A stretch of DNA of 64,000 nucleotides from Sedimentisphaerales bacterium (GCA_028282905.1 JANQGW010000098.1:1-64000); one strand, 5' to 3'; counted from the stretch's first letter, positions 23,681 through 32,367 are shown. Made by a program: numbers and translations. The notes: generated by a model not told the origin, from the sequence alone.

Positions 23681-24913
23681 TTATAAGCCAACAATGAGAC
23701 AAACATTGGCCGTGGCTGTACCGCCGATGTTGAGGGTGGCAACTCGCCTGGCATTCTGGATCTGGTAGTCTCCGGCGGTATCGGTCACCTGCTTGTAAGC
23801 ATCAAGCAATTGTCGTGCGCCGGTAGCGCCGACGGGATGGCCGCAACCAATCAGGCCGCCGGAAGGATTCATTGGCAGTTTTCCGTTGATTTCAATCACC
23901 CCCTCTTCAATGGCCTGCCAGGATTTGCCGGGATCCGTCAAGCCAAAATGGTCAATTGCCATATACTCTGAGGTGGTAAAGCAATCGTGCGTTTCGACGG
24001 CATCCAGTTCCCAACAATCGTTAATGCCGGCACGCTGATAAGCGTCCGTGACGGCTTTTCGCGTCCACGGCAAAACATAGTCGGCATTTTCAGAATCATT
24101 CACTTTTGTAGAAAATTCGATCGGAGCGGTCGTATGCCCCCATCCCTGAATCACAGGAATTTGCCTGAGAGTAGTCCCACTGCGACGGGCATAGTCAGCC
24201 GCAAATGACTCGGATGCCAGATATAAACAGACCGCGCCATCGGTCACCTGTGAACAATCAGTCACCTTAATCCGACCGGACACTGCCGTATTATATTGAT
24301 TATTTGAGCAGGCATGGTCATACGACATAAACCAGTCGCGTGTCTGAGCATTCGGATTGAGACGGGCATTGGCGTAGTTGATATCGGAGATGCGGGCCAG
24401 GTGCTTATCATCCAGACCGTAACGGCTGTCGTAAACATCGCCAAGCTTACCAAACAACTTCGGGAAGGGAAATTCAACGCCGGCCGATTCTTTTTCGTAC
24501 CAAGCTGCGGTGCCCAAATAGTCTCCGCCCTGGGCCGGCGAGGCCGTCTTCATTAACTCTACCCCCACCAGTGCGATACAATCATAGATGCCGGCCTGAA
24601 TATGCGCCATCGCCGACAGGGTCGCCAGCGCGCTGGAGGCACAGGCGCCTTCCAACCGTGTTGTCGGTAACCCCTTGAAAGCCGGGTCAAAGTCCACAAA
24701 GAATGCCCCGAGGTGGCCCTGCATACAATACAACTCCGCAGCAAAATTGCCAATAAAGGCTGCCTTGATATCGTTCGGCTCCACTTTAGTCGTTATCAGC
24801 GACGCTTCATACGCTTCTCGCATGAGTGCGGATATATGTTTATTTTCGCGTGCCCAGTTCCGGGCAAAATCGGTTTGGTAACCGCCGAGTATGTAGGTTT
24901 TTGGATTTGTCAT
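23681..24913 (-). CDS. SCP2-type thiolase
   Basis: The 410-residue product has the thiolase double fold. The nucleophilic Cys lies in EGACASSALATL (~87-98). The C-terminal half has ETHDCFTTSE (~305), the variant seen in SCP2/SCPx thiolases in place of NEAF. The final His motif is GGLIGCGHPVGATGARQ (~352-368). Thiolases join or split acyl-CoA units. It starts 15 nt after the 3-hydroxyacyl-CoA dehydrogenase gene, but no enoyl-CoA hydratase or acyl-CoA dehydrogenase is nearby, so ordinary beta-oxidation is unlikely. Within this locus, synthesis of a short 3-oxoacyl-CoA for glycan acylation is a reasonable inference. Confidence 0.85.
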   Translation of the reverse strand: MTNPKTYILGGYQTDFARNWARENKHISALMREAYEASLITTKVEPNDIKAAFIGNFAAELYCMQGHLGAFFVDFDPAFKGLPTTRLEGACASSALATLSAMAHIQAGIYDCIALVGVELMKTASPAQGGDYLGTAAWYEKESAGVEFPFPKLFGKLGDVYDSRYGLDDKHLARISDINYANARLNPNAQTRDWFMSYDHACSNNQYNTAVSGRIKVTDCSQVTDGAVCLYLASESFAADYARRSGTTLRQIPVIQGWGHTTAPIEFSTKVNDSENADYVLPWTRKAVTDAYQRAGINDCWELDAVETHDCFTTSEYMAIDHFGLTDPGKSWQAIEEGVIEINGKLPMNPSGGLIGCGHPVGATGARQLLDAYKQVTDTAGDYQIQNARRVATLNIGGTATANVCLIVGL

Positions 24914-24928
24914 AACGTTTGCCTCTGT

Positions 24929-26218
24929 TTATCTGGCGGGGAAGAAACGGCCGGAATTAAATGTATATTTTTCACAAACCGTATCGTTTTCAAGTATGGG
25001 GGGAACTGCAAGGTTCTGCGACCGCAGCAATTCGACAGCCCTTTCCCGGCCGCCCAGCATATACACCAGCAAGCTCGGACCGGCCCAATTGAAGCCAGTT
25101 GCCATCACTCGGTCAATACCTTCAATACCGTCTTTTTCATCGGTCACCTCTCCGATGAGCATATAGGCATAGGCGATATACGTCGCCAAGATCTCATGAA
25201 CGATGGCCGCTTCCGGTCCCCTAGCATCCAGGATTGTTTGATAAGCCTGGCGGTACATTCCCAGGTGAATCTGCTCCTTGGCCTTTTCCACAAATTGGAC
25301 ATGCGGTTGAAAGGCGGGGATATACTCTCCGGAAGCCGGGTCCATATAGATGAACTTGCCGCTTTCAAGCCGCTTGTAGAAGCCTCCTTTTGTACGAGTT
25401 TTGTTGCCCAAATGACCGTTGGCAATCATCGTTTCAACATATTCGGGCAGCAGCAGTTTATTATGCATCGCATCATGGGTATGTGATTGAAGACTTTGGA
25501 TAATCGCCTTGTGGATGTCCAGTCCCACCAAATCCAGCGTCGCCAGCGGCGCCATTAAACGACCGGTATAGGGACCAATGAGGTAATCCATCATTTCAAC
25601 ACCATGTTCAACGGCCAGTTCAGTAATCCGTGCAAATAGCAAAAAGGCGATGCGGTTGCCGGCAAATCCGGCGGTCGGCTTGACCGGAATCACTGCACGG
25701 CGAAGTTTTTTGGCACAGAAGTCAGCTATGTATTCCATGACAGCCGGATCGGTCTGGCTTTGACCACAAATCTCACAGGCCAGCATTTTCCCTGGCGGAT
25801 TATAGAAATGTGTTGAGAGGAAATTCCTTTGAAACGATTCGGAACGGCCTTTCGGCAACTCTTCCAGCAGGAGGCTGGAGGTCACCGAGCTGACAATGGA
25901 GTCGGGCTTACGAAATTGATCAACCTTTTCATATAGCTGCTGTTTGATCTCGATGTCTTCGGCGACACATTCGAGTATCCAATCCGCCTGCTCGCAAGCC
26001 TCCCGCAGCATTGAATCATAGTCGCCGCAAATAATATTAGCCGCAATCACTTCCGAGCGGGCTTGTTTTTGAGCTTTTGCAAGACCTTTTTGAGAACCTT
26101 TAAGTGTTCTGCTCAAAAACCAGGTCTGAATGCCGTTCTGGGCTAAGACACCACCAGCCAGAGAACCAATTGTTCCGCTGGCACCCAGAATCACGACCTT
26201 TCTAATGTCCTGTGTCAT
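24929..26218 (-). CDS. 3-hydroxyacyl-CoA dehydrogenase
   Basis: The 429-residue product starts behind AAGGGATAATC. Its N-terminal Rossmann motif is VVILGASGTIGSLAGGVLAQNG (given here as VVILGASGTIGSL then AGGVL), residues ~8-25. It is followed by WILECVAEDIEIKQQLYEKVD and STHFYNPPGKM, which carries the conserved catalytic-region His. NRIAFLLFARI opens the C-terminal 3HCDH domain (~205-290). A second helical 3HCDH-like domain (~320-415, RVMATGFNWAGPSLLV) is as in FadB-type proteins, without a hydratase. It interconverts 3-hydroxyacyl-CoA and 3-oxoacyl-CoA with NAD. Operonic with the thiolase. Confidence 0.88.
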   Translation of the reverse strand: MTQDIRKVVILGASGTIGSLAGGVLAQNGIQTWFLSRTLKGSQKGLAKAQKQARSEVIAANIICGDYDSMLREACEQADWILECVAEDIEIKQQLYEKVDQFRKPDSIVSSVTSSLLLEELPKGRSESFQRNFLSTHFYNPPGKMLACEICGQSQTDPAVMEYIADFCAKKLRRAVIPVKPTAGFAGNRIAFLLFARITELAVEHGVEMMDYLIGPYTGRLMAPLATLDLVGLDIHKAIIQSLQSHTHDAMHNKLLLPEYVETMIANGHLGNKTRTKGGFYKRLESGKFIYMDPASGEYIPAFQPHVQFVEKAKEQIHLGMYRQAYQTILDARGPEAAIVHEILATYIAYAYMLIGEVTDEKDGIEGIDRVMATGFNWAGPSLLVYMLGGRERAVELLRSQNLAVPPILENDTVCEKYTFNSGRFFPAR

Positions 26219-26265
26219 GATTATCCCTTACTGCAATTCACTATTCGATAATAACTGTCCTTCGA

Positions 26266-26826
26266 TTAACGCACCTCGAAATGAACATGTGCGGGCAAGA
26301 ACTCCTCTGCCAGCAAACCAATCGAATGTAGATCAATTCGTTGGCCTTCAACAACGGCTTGCTTCCGAAGCGTCCCTTCAATCTGAAATCCCAACTTTTC
26401 AACAACCCGAAAGATTGCAGGATTGTTCGTTCGGATCAGTGCCCATATCTTGAATACATCCAATACTTCAAATGCCCATTGAAATAAAACAGAATGTATC
26501 TCTGTCCCCAACCCTTTGCCCCAATACTTCTTTTCACCGATGACGCAATAACATTCTGCTGTCCGGTTTTGAGTATCAATATTGATAAGCCCCGTAATAC
26601 CCATCGGCATACCGTCAAGTGTCTCCACCAGAAAATCAGCCCGGGTCTCATTATCCGAAAGCCGTTGAAACCACTGGACTGTTTTTTCAAGCTGAAAGAC
26701 TTCATCCACAACTAATGTTTTTCTCACGGAACGGTCATTGTACCATTTGACTTTGAGGATCATATCTTCCTGATTCAACGGCCTCAAACGGACGTGGTCG
26801 CCGGTGATGGTAATATTTTTGTTCAT
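26266..26826 (-). CDS. GNAT N-acetyltransferase (RimJ/RimL-like)
   Basis: ATG 26826 (MNKNITITGDHVRLR) is preferred. The upstream frame start at 26862 would overlap the previous gene and be encoded by a dispersed repeat. The 186-residue product has the RimL-type GNAT order: VRLRPLNQEDM, then GITGLINIDTQNRTAECYCV (~80-100), the acetyl-CoA loop KKYWGKGLGTEI (~104-115), and NPAIFRVVEKLGFQIEGTLR (~135-155). Such enzymes acylate amines of proteins, small molecules or nucleotide-linked amino sugars. The setting inside a polysaccharide operon favours a sugar amine, but the acyl donor is not shown by sequence. Confidence 0.8.
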   Translation of the reverse strand: MNKNITITGDHVRLRPLNQEDMILKVKWYNDRSVRKTLVVDEVFQLEKTVQWFQRLSDNETRADFLVETLDGMPMGITGLINIDTQNRTAECYCVIGEKKYWGKGLGTEIHSVLFQWAFEVLDVFKIWALIRTNNPAIFRVVEKLGFQIEGTLRKQAVVEGQRIDLHSIGLLAEEFLPAHVHFEVR

Positions 26827-26837
26827 TTTTAATTTTC

Positions 26838-26865
26838 GCCACGAATTAACACGAATATTCACGAA
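26838..26865. repeat. Dispersed repeat, copy A (half unit)
   Basis: GCCACGAATTAACACGAAT followed by ATTCACGAA shows the same CACGAAT unit at an ~11-nt period. On the minus strand it supplies TCG TGA, the last codon and the stop of the PLP decarboxylase-like gene. Confidence 0.6.
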
Positions 26866-28100
26866 AAAAAATAATTGCTGAAAATCTCATTCAGTGTCTG
26901 TTGTTTGCGAATGCGTTTAAATCCGTCGGGTTCTTTGGCAAGAATGGCCGGGGCGGGTGTGATAAACGGCGGGCTCATCACGACCGTATAGGCGCCGACA
27001 CAGTCAATCTTGATAAAGTCGCCAAGTTTGGGTAAGGGGCCGGAAATCTCTTTCAACAGATAATCCTTTTCCATACAGGTGGAACCGACAACACTATAAG
27101 TGTCCCCGGGACGGTCATCATTGCGTGTAATGATTTCATGCGGCAGGTTCAGACTGTGAAAGGTGGGCTTGGCGTGAAAAGCACTGCCGTCAACGGTCAC
27201 GAAAATACTGTCCTGAACGGTTTTGACACTGACGACCTTCGTTACAAAACTGACAGTATCGGCAACCATCGCAACTCCCGGCTCAATGACCAGCGTCGGT
27301 GTCTTGTGCTGTGCCCACGCATTACTATTTAACACTCCGGCTATCACGTTGGCATAATCATCAAAGGCCGGCGTGTTCTTAAACGGCATATCCGGGTGCA
27401 TTCGGCCGAAAAAGCCGCCGCCGACGTTAATGGTCCCCACTGTCTCGCCAAAATAGAGTTCAGCAATATTACACAGGGTACGTGTAATCACTTCAAAACA
27501 CCATTGGCTGCGGTCTGTCGTCGAAGTGTGACCGTGAAGACTGACGACTTTCAGATTCGCCTCCTCTGACAGCTTATTGTGAATTTTCTCCATTGCTGCC
27601 GGATCAAAACCGAAGCGGCCCACCTTCAAGCTGTTTTGAATATGCGAAAGTCCCTCGTCATCGGACAGGCCGATATTGATACGAAGGCCCACGGAAATCT
27701 CAGAGTCCGGATTCTGGTTGGCATATTCGACAGCAAATTCCAATTCCTCTGTCGAGTCCAGATTCACGAGACTGGCGTTGGCCAGCGCGGTATGAATGTC
27801 TTCGCGTGTTTTCACCGGTCCATTAAAGATAATCTTTGCCGGATCTTGCCCAACTTTCAGGGCCAGATCATATTCCATGCGGGAAACGACCTCGGCCCAG
27901 CCGCCCTTCTGCCGGATGATATCGCAGAGGTAGGGAATATAGTTGGTCTTATAGGAATAGGCCAGGGTGAACGGCTTATAACGGCTCGTAAACGCCTCGG
28001 TCAGCTCATCAAAATTAGCTTCGAATTTCAACCGGTCTACGAGATAAAACGGCGATGAGCCTGCAATCGATTCAAGTTGTTGAATGGTTTTAAAGTCCAC
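26859..28100 (-). CDS. PLP-dependent decarboxylase-like protein (DAP/ornithine type, fold III)
   Basis: GTG 28100 opens a 413-residue alanine-racemase-fold enzyme. The PLP lysine lies in LAYSYKTNY (~47-55). SLHGHTSTTDRSQ (~190-202), the Gly-rich GTINVGGGFFG (~223-233) and LVIEPGVAMVADT (~275-287) bind the cofactor phosphate. The C-terminal barrel has DCVGAYTVVMSPPF (~371-384), the usual site of substrate-contacting Tyr. It resembles diaminopimelate decarboxylase but diverges from LysA, and no lysine genes are near. It may decarboxylate an amino acid used to decorate the glycan. The stop codon and final Ser come from a dispersed repeat. Confidence 0.8.
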   Translation of the reverse strand: MDFKTIQQLESIAGSSPFYLVDRLKFEANFDELTEAFTSRYKPFTLAYSYKTNYIPYLCDIIRQKGGWAEVVSRMEYDLALKVGQDPAKIIFNGPVKTREDIHTALANASLVNLDSTEELEFAVEYANQNPDSEISVGLRINIGLSDDEGLSHIQNSLKVGRFGFDPAAMEKIHNKLSEEANLKVVSLHGHTSTTDRSQWCFEVITRTLCNIAELYFGETVGTINVGGGFFGRMHPDMPFKNTPAFDDYANVIAGVLNSNAWAQHKTPTLVIEPGVAMVADTVSFVTKVVSVKTVQDSIFVTVDGSAFHAKPTFHSLNLPHEIITRNDDRPGDTYSVVGSTCMEKDYLLKEISGPLPKLGDFIKIDCVGAYTVVMSPPFITPAPAILAKEPDGFKRIRKQQTLNEIFSNYFFS

Positions 28101-28122
28101 AGATTTCTCAGATTATCGTTTG

Positions 28123-28207
28123 AACCACAAATGAACACGAATTTACACTAATAGTATTTCTAAACAATTGTTTAAAAATTTGTGTTAATCCGTGTAATCT
28201 GCGGTTT
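28123..28207. repeat. Dispersed near-palindromic repeat, copy B
   Basis: The left arm reads AACCACAAATGAACACGAAT, and the right arm reads TTTGTGTTAATCCGTGTAAT then CTGCGGTTTC. The right arm is an inverted relative of the left. Related copies are at 26838-26865, 28844-28933 and 56941-57014. This copy overlaps the 3' end of the sugar transferase gene. Confidence 0.65.
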
Positions 28208-28805
28208 CGTTTTTAGGCGTTCCCATGAATTCATCGACCGTGACGTGGCCGTCTTTGGCGATGTCCGATTTCCGGACCACCTGCCAGAATGTCATCAACA
28301 AGATCTTCAAGTCCAGCCAGAGACTGCGATGGTCCACATACCAGACATCCAGCTCAAATTTTTCTTCCCAGGAAATATTGTTGCGGCCGTTGACCTGCGC
28401 CCAGCCGGTGATACCGGGTTTGGCCTCGTGCCGGCGGTTCTGTTCGGGTGTGTAGCGGACCAGATATTTCATCATCAGCGGCCGCGGCCCGACGAAACTC
28501 ATCTGGCCCTTAAGGACATTCATTAATTCCGGAAGTTCATCCAGACTTGTTGCCCGCAGCCAGTGGCCAAACGGGGGAAGACGCTGGTCATCGGGAAGCT
28601 GATTGCCCTGATCGTCATGGGTATTACTGGCCATCGTGCGGAATTTATACATCATAAACGGCTGACACTTAAAACCGGGACGCTCTTGGCGGAAGATGAC
28701 CGGCGTGCCTAATTTGAAGCGTACCAGTATCGCAACGACCAGCATCACCGGCCACAGAACCAGCAGGGCCATCGCAGAAAAGAAAATGTCAAAGAAGCGT
28801 TTCAT
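28185..28805 (-). CDS. Priming bacterial sugar transferase (WcaJ/EpsL type, short form)
   Basis: The 206-residue product has one N-terminal membrane segment (~10-28). The core follows: [21 protein letters not shown] (shown as FRQERPGF and MYKFRTM), [22 protein letters not shown] (~89-110, split here as LDELPELMN and SFVGPRP), and [12 protein letters not shown] (~130-141). It transfers a hexose- or HexNAc-1-phosphate to undecaprenyl phosphate at the membrane. It is the compact monotopic form without the four-helix N-terminal domain. The last residues, KNETADYTD plus stop, are encoded by an intergenic-type repeat, a recent or tolerated extension. With the WecA-like gene there are two different initiators. 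Confidence 0.92.
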   Translation of the reverse strand: MKRFFDIFFSAMALLVLWPVMLVVAILVRFKLGTPVIFRQERPGFKCQPFMMYKFRTMASNTHDDQGNQLPDDQRLPPFGHWLRATSLDELPELMNVLKGQMSFVGPRPLMMKYLVRYTPEQNRRHEAKPGITGWAQVNGRNNISWEEKFELDVWYVDHRSLWLDLKILLMTFWQVVRKSDIAKDGHVTVDEFMGTPKNETADYTD

Positions 28806-28810
28806 TTTTT

Positions 28811-28839
28811 TGACAGGATTAACGGGATTGACAAGATTA
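28811..28839. repeat. Second short periodic repeat (GACAGGATTA type)
   Basis: TGACAGGATTAACGGGATTG then ACAAGATTA repeats a ~10-nt unit (GACAGGATT, ACGGGATT, ACAAGATT). It directly abuts copy C of the other repeat family, upstream of the sugar transferase start. Confidence 0.5.
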
Positions 28840-28843
28840 TACT

Positions 28844-28933
28844 AACCACGCACAACACGAAAGAACACAAATATATCAAATGATGCTTGAATAAACTCTT
28901 TAAATCTGTGTCATCTGCGTAATCCGCGGTTTC
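28844..28933. repeat. Dispersed near-palindromic repeat, copy C
   Basis: The left arm is AACCACGCACAACACGAAAG and continues AACACAAAT. The right arm is AAATCTGTGTCATCTGCGTA and continues ATCCGCGGTTTC. Layout and spacing match copy B. It fills the gap between the propeller gene and the sugar transferase gene. Confidence 0.6.
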
Positions 28934-28963
28934 TTTTTTCTCGTGAATTTGGTGTATTAGTGA

Positions 28964-30028
28964 TTACTTGTTATTTTCTTCGAGGAACTTCCAGATTTTG
29001 ACGGGGTAACCGGCGCGGATATCCGAGGTGGCAACGAAGCGGTTATCTGGTGAAAACGCGATTTTGGAAACCAGTTTATCCGCTGGCGAAAGTGTATGGA
29101 CGATCTTGTGAGTTGCTGCGTCAAGAATATAAGCTTTGGGATTGATAGTCACGACATAGTATCGACCGTCGGGGCTGAAGGCGGCGTTCAGGACGGAATA
29201 GTCATTGGTGATGGGACGGGTTTCGCCTTCTTCCAGCAATTGAATCGGCTTGGCCAGATCGCCTGTCTGGGCGTCCAGTTGGTACAGGAGGCCGTTGCGG
29301 TTGCCCGCCAGAATAGATTTCCCATCAGAAGCAACCATCACGCTGCAGAACTCTTTCGTGTCGTCATAGGTTTTGTCCCAGCGGATTTTTCCCCGGTCCA
29401 GGTCAATCGCGACAATCCGTCCGACCTCTTCATGACTGCCAGCAACATAGACCATGTCATCCGAATCAACAACAAAATCCACCACCACCTGAGAATCCTG
29501 CTGAATGGTTAATGCCGTCGGCACGCCGGGCAGGTCGTTTTTCAGATTGACTGTCAAAAACTCATACTGCTTGGTTTCGGCTGAATCTGGTTTGTTATGA
29601 CGCATCAGGGCAACCACACTTTTATCCAGTGAGGCCCGCGGCCAGACATCCTGACCAGCCTGGCCAACGGAGAAACTCTTGAGAATCTTACCCTCCGTCA
29701 AATTCACCACAGAGAGCACTTTTTTCCCCGTCTTCGAGACGGTCAGCAAACGCTCAGAATCCAACACACATACTCGGTCCGTCCGCACGGAAAAGTCAGC
29801 CCGCTGCACCGTCGCCGCCGACCAATTCCACACAACCGTCCGGCCATCCTGAAACACGGCCACCAGCGAATTGCCGGCTGTCTCCAAAAAGGCGGTGCCC
29901 CCATTATTTTTTACGGCCAGCGAAACATGATCTTTCCCACCCATATTGGCAACCAGCATCCACAGGAAAAGCCCTGCAAAAATAAACACAAACATCCATA
30001 CTGACGATTTCTTATTTTTCTGCTTCAT
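28964..30028 (-). CDS. Membrane-anchored beta-propeller (WD40/PQQ-like) protein
   Basis: The 354-residue product has an N-terminal signal anchor (~10-28, VWMFVFIFAGLFLWMLVANM). About six or seven blade-like repeats follow, with typical turns such as AGNSLVAVFQDGRTVVWNW, VAIDLDRGKIRWDK and YQLDAQTGDLAKP. FSPDGRYYVVTINPKAYIL and FSPDNRFVATSDIR close the propeller. It has no catalytic motif. It overlaps the upstream glycosyltransferase gene by 4 nt (ATGA), so translation is coupled. A propeller protein tied this closely to glycan-assembly genes may be a scaffold or sensor for the machinery, but its role is unknown. Confidence 0.75.
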   Translation of the reverse strand: MKQKNKKSSVWMFVFIFAGLFLWMLVANMGGKDHVSLAVKNNGGTAFLETAGNSLVAVFQDGRTVVWNWSAATVQRADFSVRTDRVCVLDSERLLTVSKTGKKVLSVVNLTEGKILKSFSVGQAGQDVWPRASLDKSVVALMRHNKPDSAETKQYEFLTVNLKNDLPGVPTALTIQQDSQVVVDFVVDSDDMVYVAGSHEEVGRIVAIDLDRGKIRWDKTYDDTKEFCSVMVASDGKSILAGNRNGLLYQLDAQTGDLAKPIQLLEEGETRPITNDYSVLNAAFSPDGRYYVVTINPKAYILDAATHKIVHTLSPADKLVSKIAFSPDNRFVATSDIRAGYPVKIWKFLEENNK

Positions 30029-31251
30029 GCTTTTGAATGCCTTGAGGAATTTACTTTATCAATTAAGGTTAAAATCCGATTTGAGATCAAATCCCGGTCG
30101 AATTCCGTTTCCGCCAATGTGCGGGCATTTTCTCTCATTTTCTGCAAGTTTTCACGATCAGCATACATTTGAATCAATTTCTCTGTATATTCATCGACAT
30201 CAAACAGCTTACAGCCATATCCGCAACGATTCGTTTCGATCAATTCTCGCTGCCAGCCACTATAGTTGATCAAAATCGGTTTTCCCGCGCTCAGAGAATC
30301 AAAAAATTTATTTGATGAATTGTCCTGAATTACCGGATAGTCACCGATAATCACGGTTGACACATCACAGGCAGCCACAACTTCCGGCAGTTCGTTTTTA
30401 CGAACCGGTCCTCGCACTTCAATGTTCTGGAGATTTAATTCACTGACCCGATTGGACAAATTCTGCCGTTCTCTGCCCTCGCCCAATAATACGATGTGAA
30501 TGTCTTGATATTCGCTGACTCTTTGTGACACATCAATGAGAAAGCCCAGAGAGTTTACCTTTCCCATAGCCCCAAAATGCAAAACAACAAATTTATTCTG
30601 CCAGCCCATTTCTTGCCGAGTTGCTATCCCGTCAATATCCGGGCGGAATAATGAAAGATCTGAACTGTTCGGCGCAATCACAACCTCTCGCGACATGTCT
30701 CTCAGTACCTGCCGGATGCCGTCGGCCATCCCTGGCGAAAGGGCTACAATGCCAGCTGAACTTTTATAGATGCACCGTTCCAGCCAGCGCAAGAGTGATT
30801 TCAACAGAGGATTTCGAATAATCCCCATCTCAATCGGAATGCGCGGCCACTGATCACGCACTTCAAAGACAAACGGCACGCGTTTGAACCACTTGAGCAG
30901 CATCGCCGGAATCCCAATGGTCAGCGGTGTGCTGGTGGCATAGATGACGTCGGCATTTTTAACGCACAATCCCGCCCAAAAACTCAACAGGATAAACTGA
31001 AAAAACGAAAAAACCCTGCTCAAAAATGAAAGGCTGTTGCTGTACTTTGTATTGAGTGCGACAATGTCAATACCGGCCGCTTGGTAATGACGCTTATTCT
31101 CCGTTAAATCAAACCCGCTCTGATCGCTTTTGCCGCAGACCAAGGTCACCCGGTGCCCGGCCTTGACCCAACGCCGGGCCAATTCATACGACCGTGTTCC
31201 AGTCGAACCTTCTGGCAACGCAAAATGCTGGTGGAGGTAGAGAATATGCAT
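30025..31251 (-). CDS. Glycosyltransferase family 4 (WbuB-like)
   Basis: The 408-residue product has the GT-B fold. The N-terminal domain opens HILYLHQHFALPEGSTGTRSY, typical of WbuB-like L-fucosamine/HexNAc transferases (written here as HILYLHQHFALPEG then STGTRSY). The C-terminal nucleotide-sugar domain carries KFVVLHFGAMGKVNSLGFLI (~220-240), LLGEGRERQNL (~253-263) and the acidic SNKFFDSLSAGKPILINY (~315-332). A central hydrophobic patch (~72-95) suggests membrane association. It adds a sugar to the lipid-linked repeat unit in the cytoplasm; which sugar is not shown. The stop overlaps the propeller gene start. Confidence 0.9.
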   Translation of the reverse strand: MHILYLHQHFALPEGSTGTRSYELARRWVKAGHRVTLVCGKSDQSGFDLTENKRHYQAAGIDIVALNTKYSNSLSFLSRVFSFFQFILLSFWAGLCVKNADVIYATSTPLTIGIPAMLLKWFKRVPFVFEVRDQWPRIPIEMGIIRNPLLKSLLRWLERCIYKSSAGIVALSPGMADGIRQVLRDMSREVVIAPNSSDLSLFRPDIDGIATRQEMGWQNKFVVLHFGAMGKVNSLGFLIDVSQRVSEYQDIHIVLLGEGRERQNLSNRVSELNLQNIEVRGPVRKNELPEVVAACDVSTVIIGDYPVIQDNSSNKFFDSLSAGKPILINYSGWQRELIETNRCGYGCKLFDVDEYTEKLIQMYADRENLQKMRENARTLAETEFDRDLISNRILTLIDKVNSSRHSKA

Positions 31252-31266
31252 ATAAAACCTTAAAAT

Positions 31267-32367
31267 TTATTTTTTAGCAAGGGCGTTATAGATTTCAAAA
31301 AGCTTTTCGCTTTCCGCCTCCCATGAATATTTTTCTTCGACCAACTTCCTTCCCTTTCCCGAAAGCGTCTTTCGTAAATCCGAATCACCCAAAAGTTTAT
31401 CAATCTGCGACGCCACTTCCTGTGGGGAACCGGGATTTGAAAACAGAACGTTATCTCCAAATATTTCCTTCCAATAATCGAAGTCTGACATGACCACAGG
31501 CAAATGACAGGCCATGTACTCAAACGGTTTATTGGGCAATGTTGTCAGGTGATTGGGTACAGGCAAAAATGTGACGACGGCAATATCACTTTTTTTCATA
31601 TAGCCGAAAACTTGCTCAACCGTCATATAGCCAAGGTATTTGACCTGTTTCCAGCCGGACAACTGCTCACATTCTTTTCTGAAATCCTCACTTTGCCAGC
31701 CTCCAATCAGCCATAATTCGGCGCGATCGCCGATGATTTCCATCGCCTGGATAAGCTGCCTAATCCCCCGAATATCTGTTAAACCACCGGCATAAACGAC
31801 CACCGGTTTATCTGCTGTTATTTTCGGTACCGGGGCCTCATCAATTGTTTTCAACACCGCCGCATTAATCACAGTTCGAACCTTTGAACAATTCCAGTGT
31901 TCAGCGATATCCGGCCGAGCAACGATAATCACATCAAAAAACAGCTTGCTAAGCGACTCAGCAAATCGCACTAATCCAAAAGCCAATTTTTTTTTAAGCT
32001 TATTGTCCAGGTATTTTTTGTTCAGCATCTGCTGTGCGGTATTTTCATGCACATCATAAATCACTTTTTTTCCGGCCATTTTCAACACCATGCAAACCGG
32101 AATCAATTCCGGATCATGAAAATGATAGACATCGGCTTTTTCACGAAACGCGTAACGCAAAGCCTGCAGCGGCGCCAGTAACATACGGCGCAGACGGTTT
32201 TTCCTCTTTATTAATGCGACAATACGAACACCGTCAATAACCTCATTTTGCTCGTGTGTAATAATCAGAGTTACAGAATGCCCTGCCCGAGCAAGCGTTT
32301 TACACTCCTTATGAAAAACCCGGTTATCATTGAGCGGATGCACTGTGCTGATTTGACATATTTTCAT
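31267..32367 (-). CDS. Glycosyltransferase family 4
   Basis: This 366-residue GT-B enzyme begins MKICQISTVHPLNDNRVFHK, with ARAGHSVTLIITH and VYHFHDPELIPV in the acceptor domain. The donor domain has PVVVYAGGLTDIRGIRQLIQ (~187-206), ELWLIGGWQ and PNKPFEYMACHLPVVMSDF (~278-296, with the E-x7-E-like acidic site reduced to FEYMA). It probably adds one hexose or deoxyhexose to the repeat unit. It sits 15 nt upstream of the next glycosyltransferase gene in the transcript, consistent with ordered assembly steps. Confidence 0.9.
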   Translation of the reverse strand: MKICQISTVHPLNDNRVFHKECKTLARAGHSVTLIITHEQNEVIDGVRIVALIKRKNRLRRMLLAPLQALRYAFREKADVYHFHDPELIPVCMVLKMAGKKVIYDVHENTAQQMLNKKYLDNKLKKKLAFGLVRFAESLSKLFFDVIIVARPDIAEHWNCSKVRTVINAAVLKTIDEAPVPKITADKPVVVYAGGLTDIRGIRQLIQAMEIIGDRAELWLIGGWQSEDFRKECEQLSGWKQVKYLGYMTVEQVFGYMKKSDIAVVTFLPVPNHLTTLPNKPFEYMACHLPVVMSDFDYWKEIFGDNVLFSNPGSPQEVASQIDKLLGDSDLRKTLSGKGRKLVEEKYSWEAESEKLFEIYNALAKK

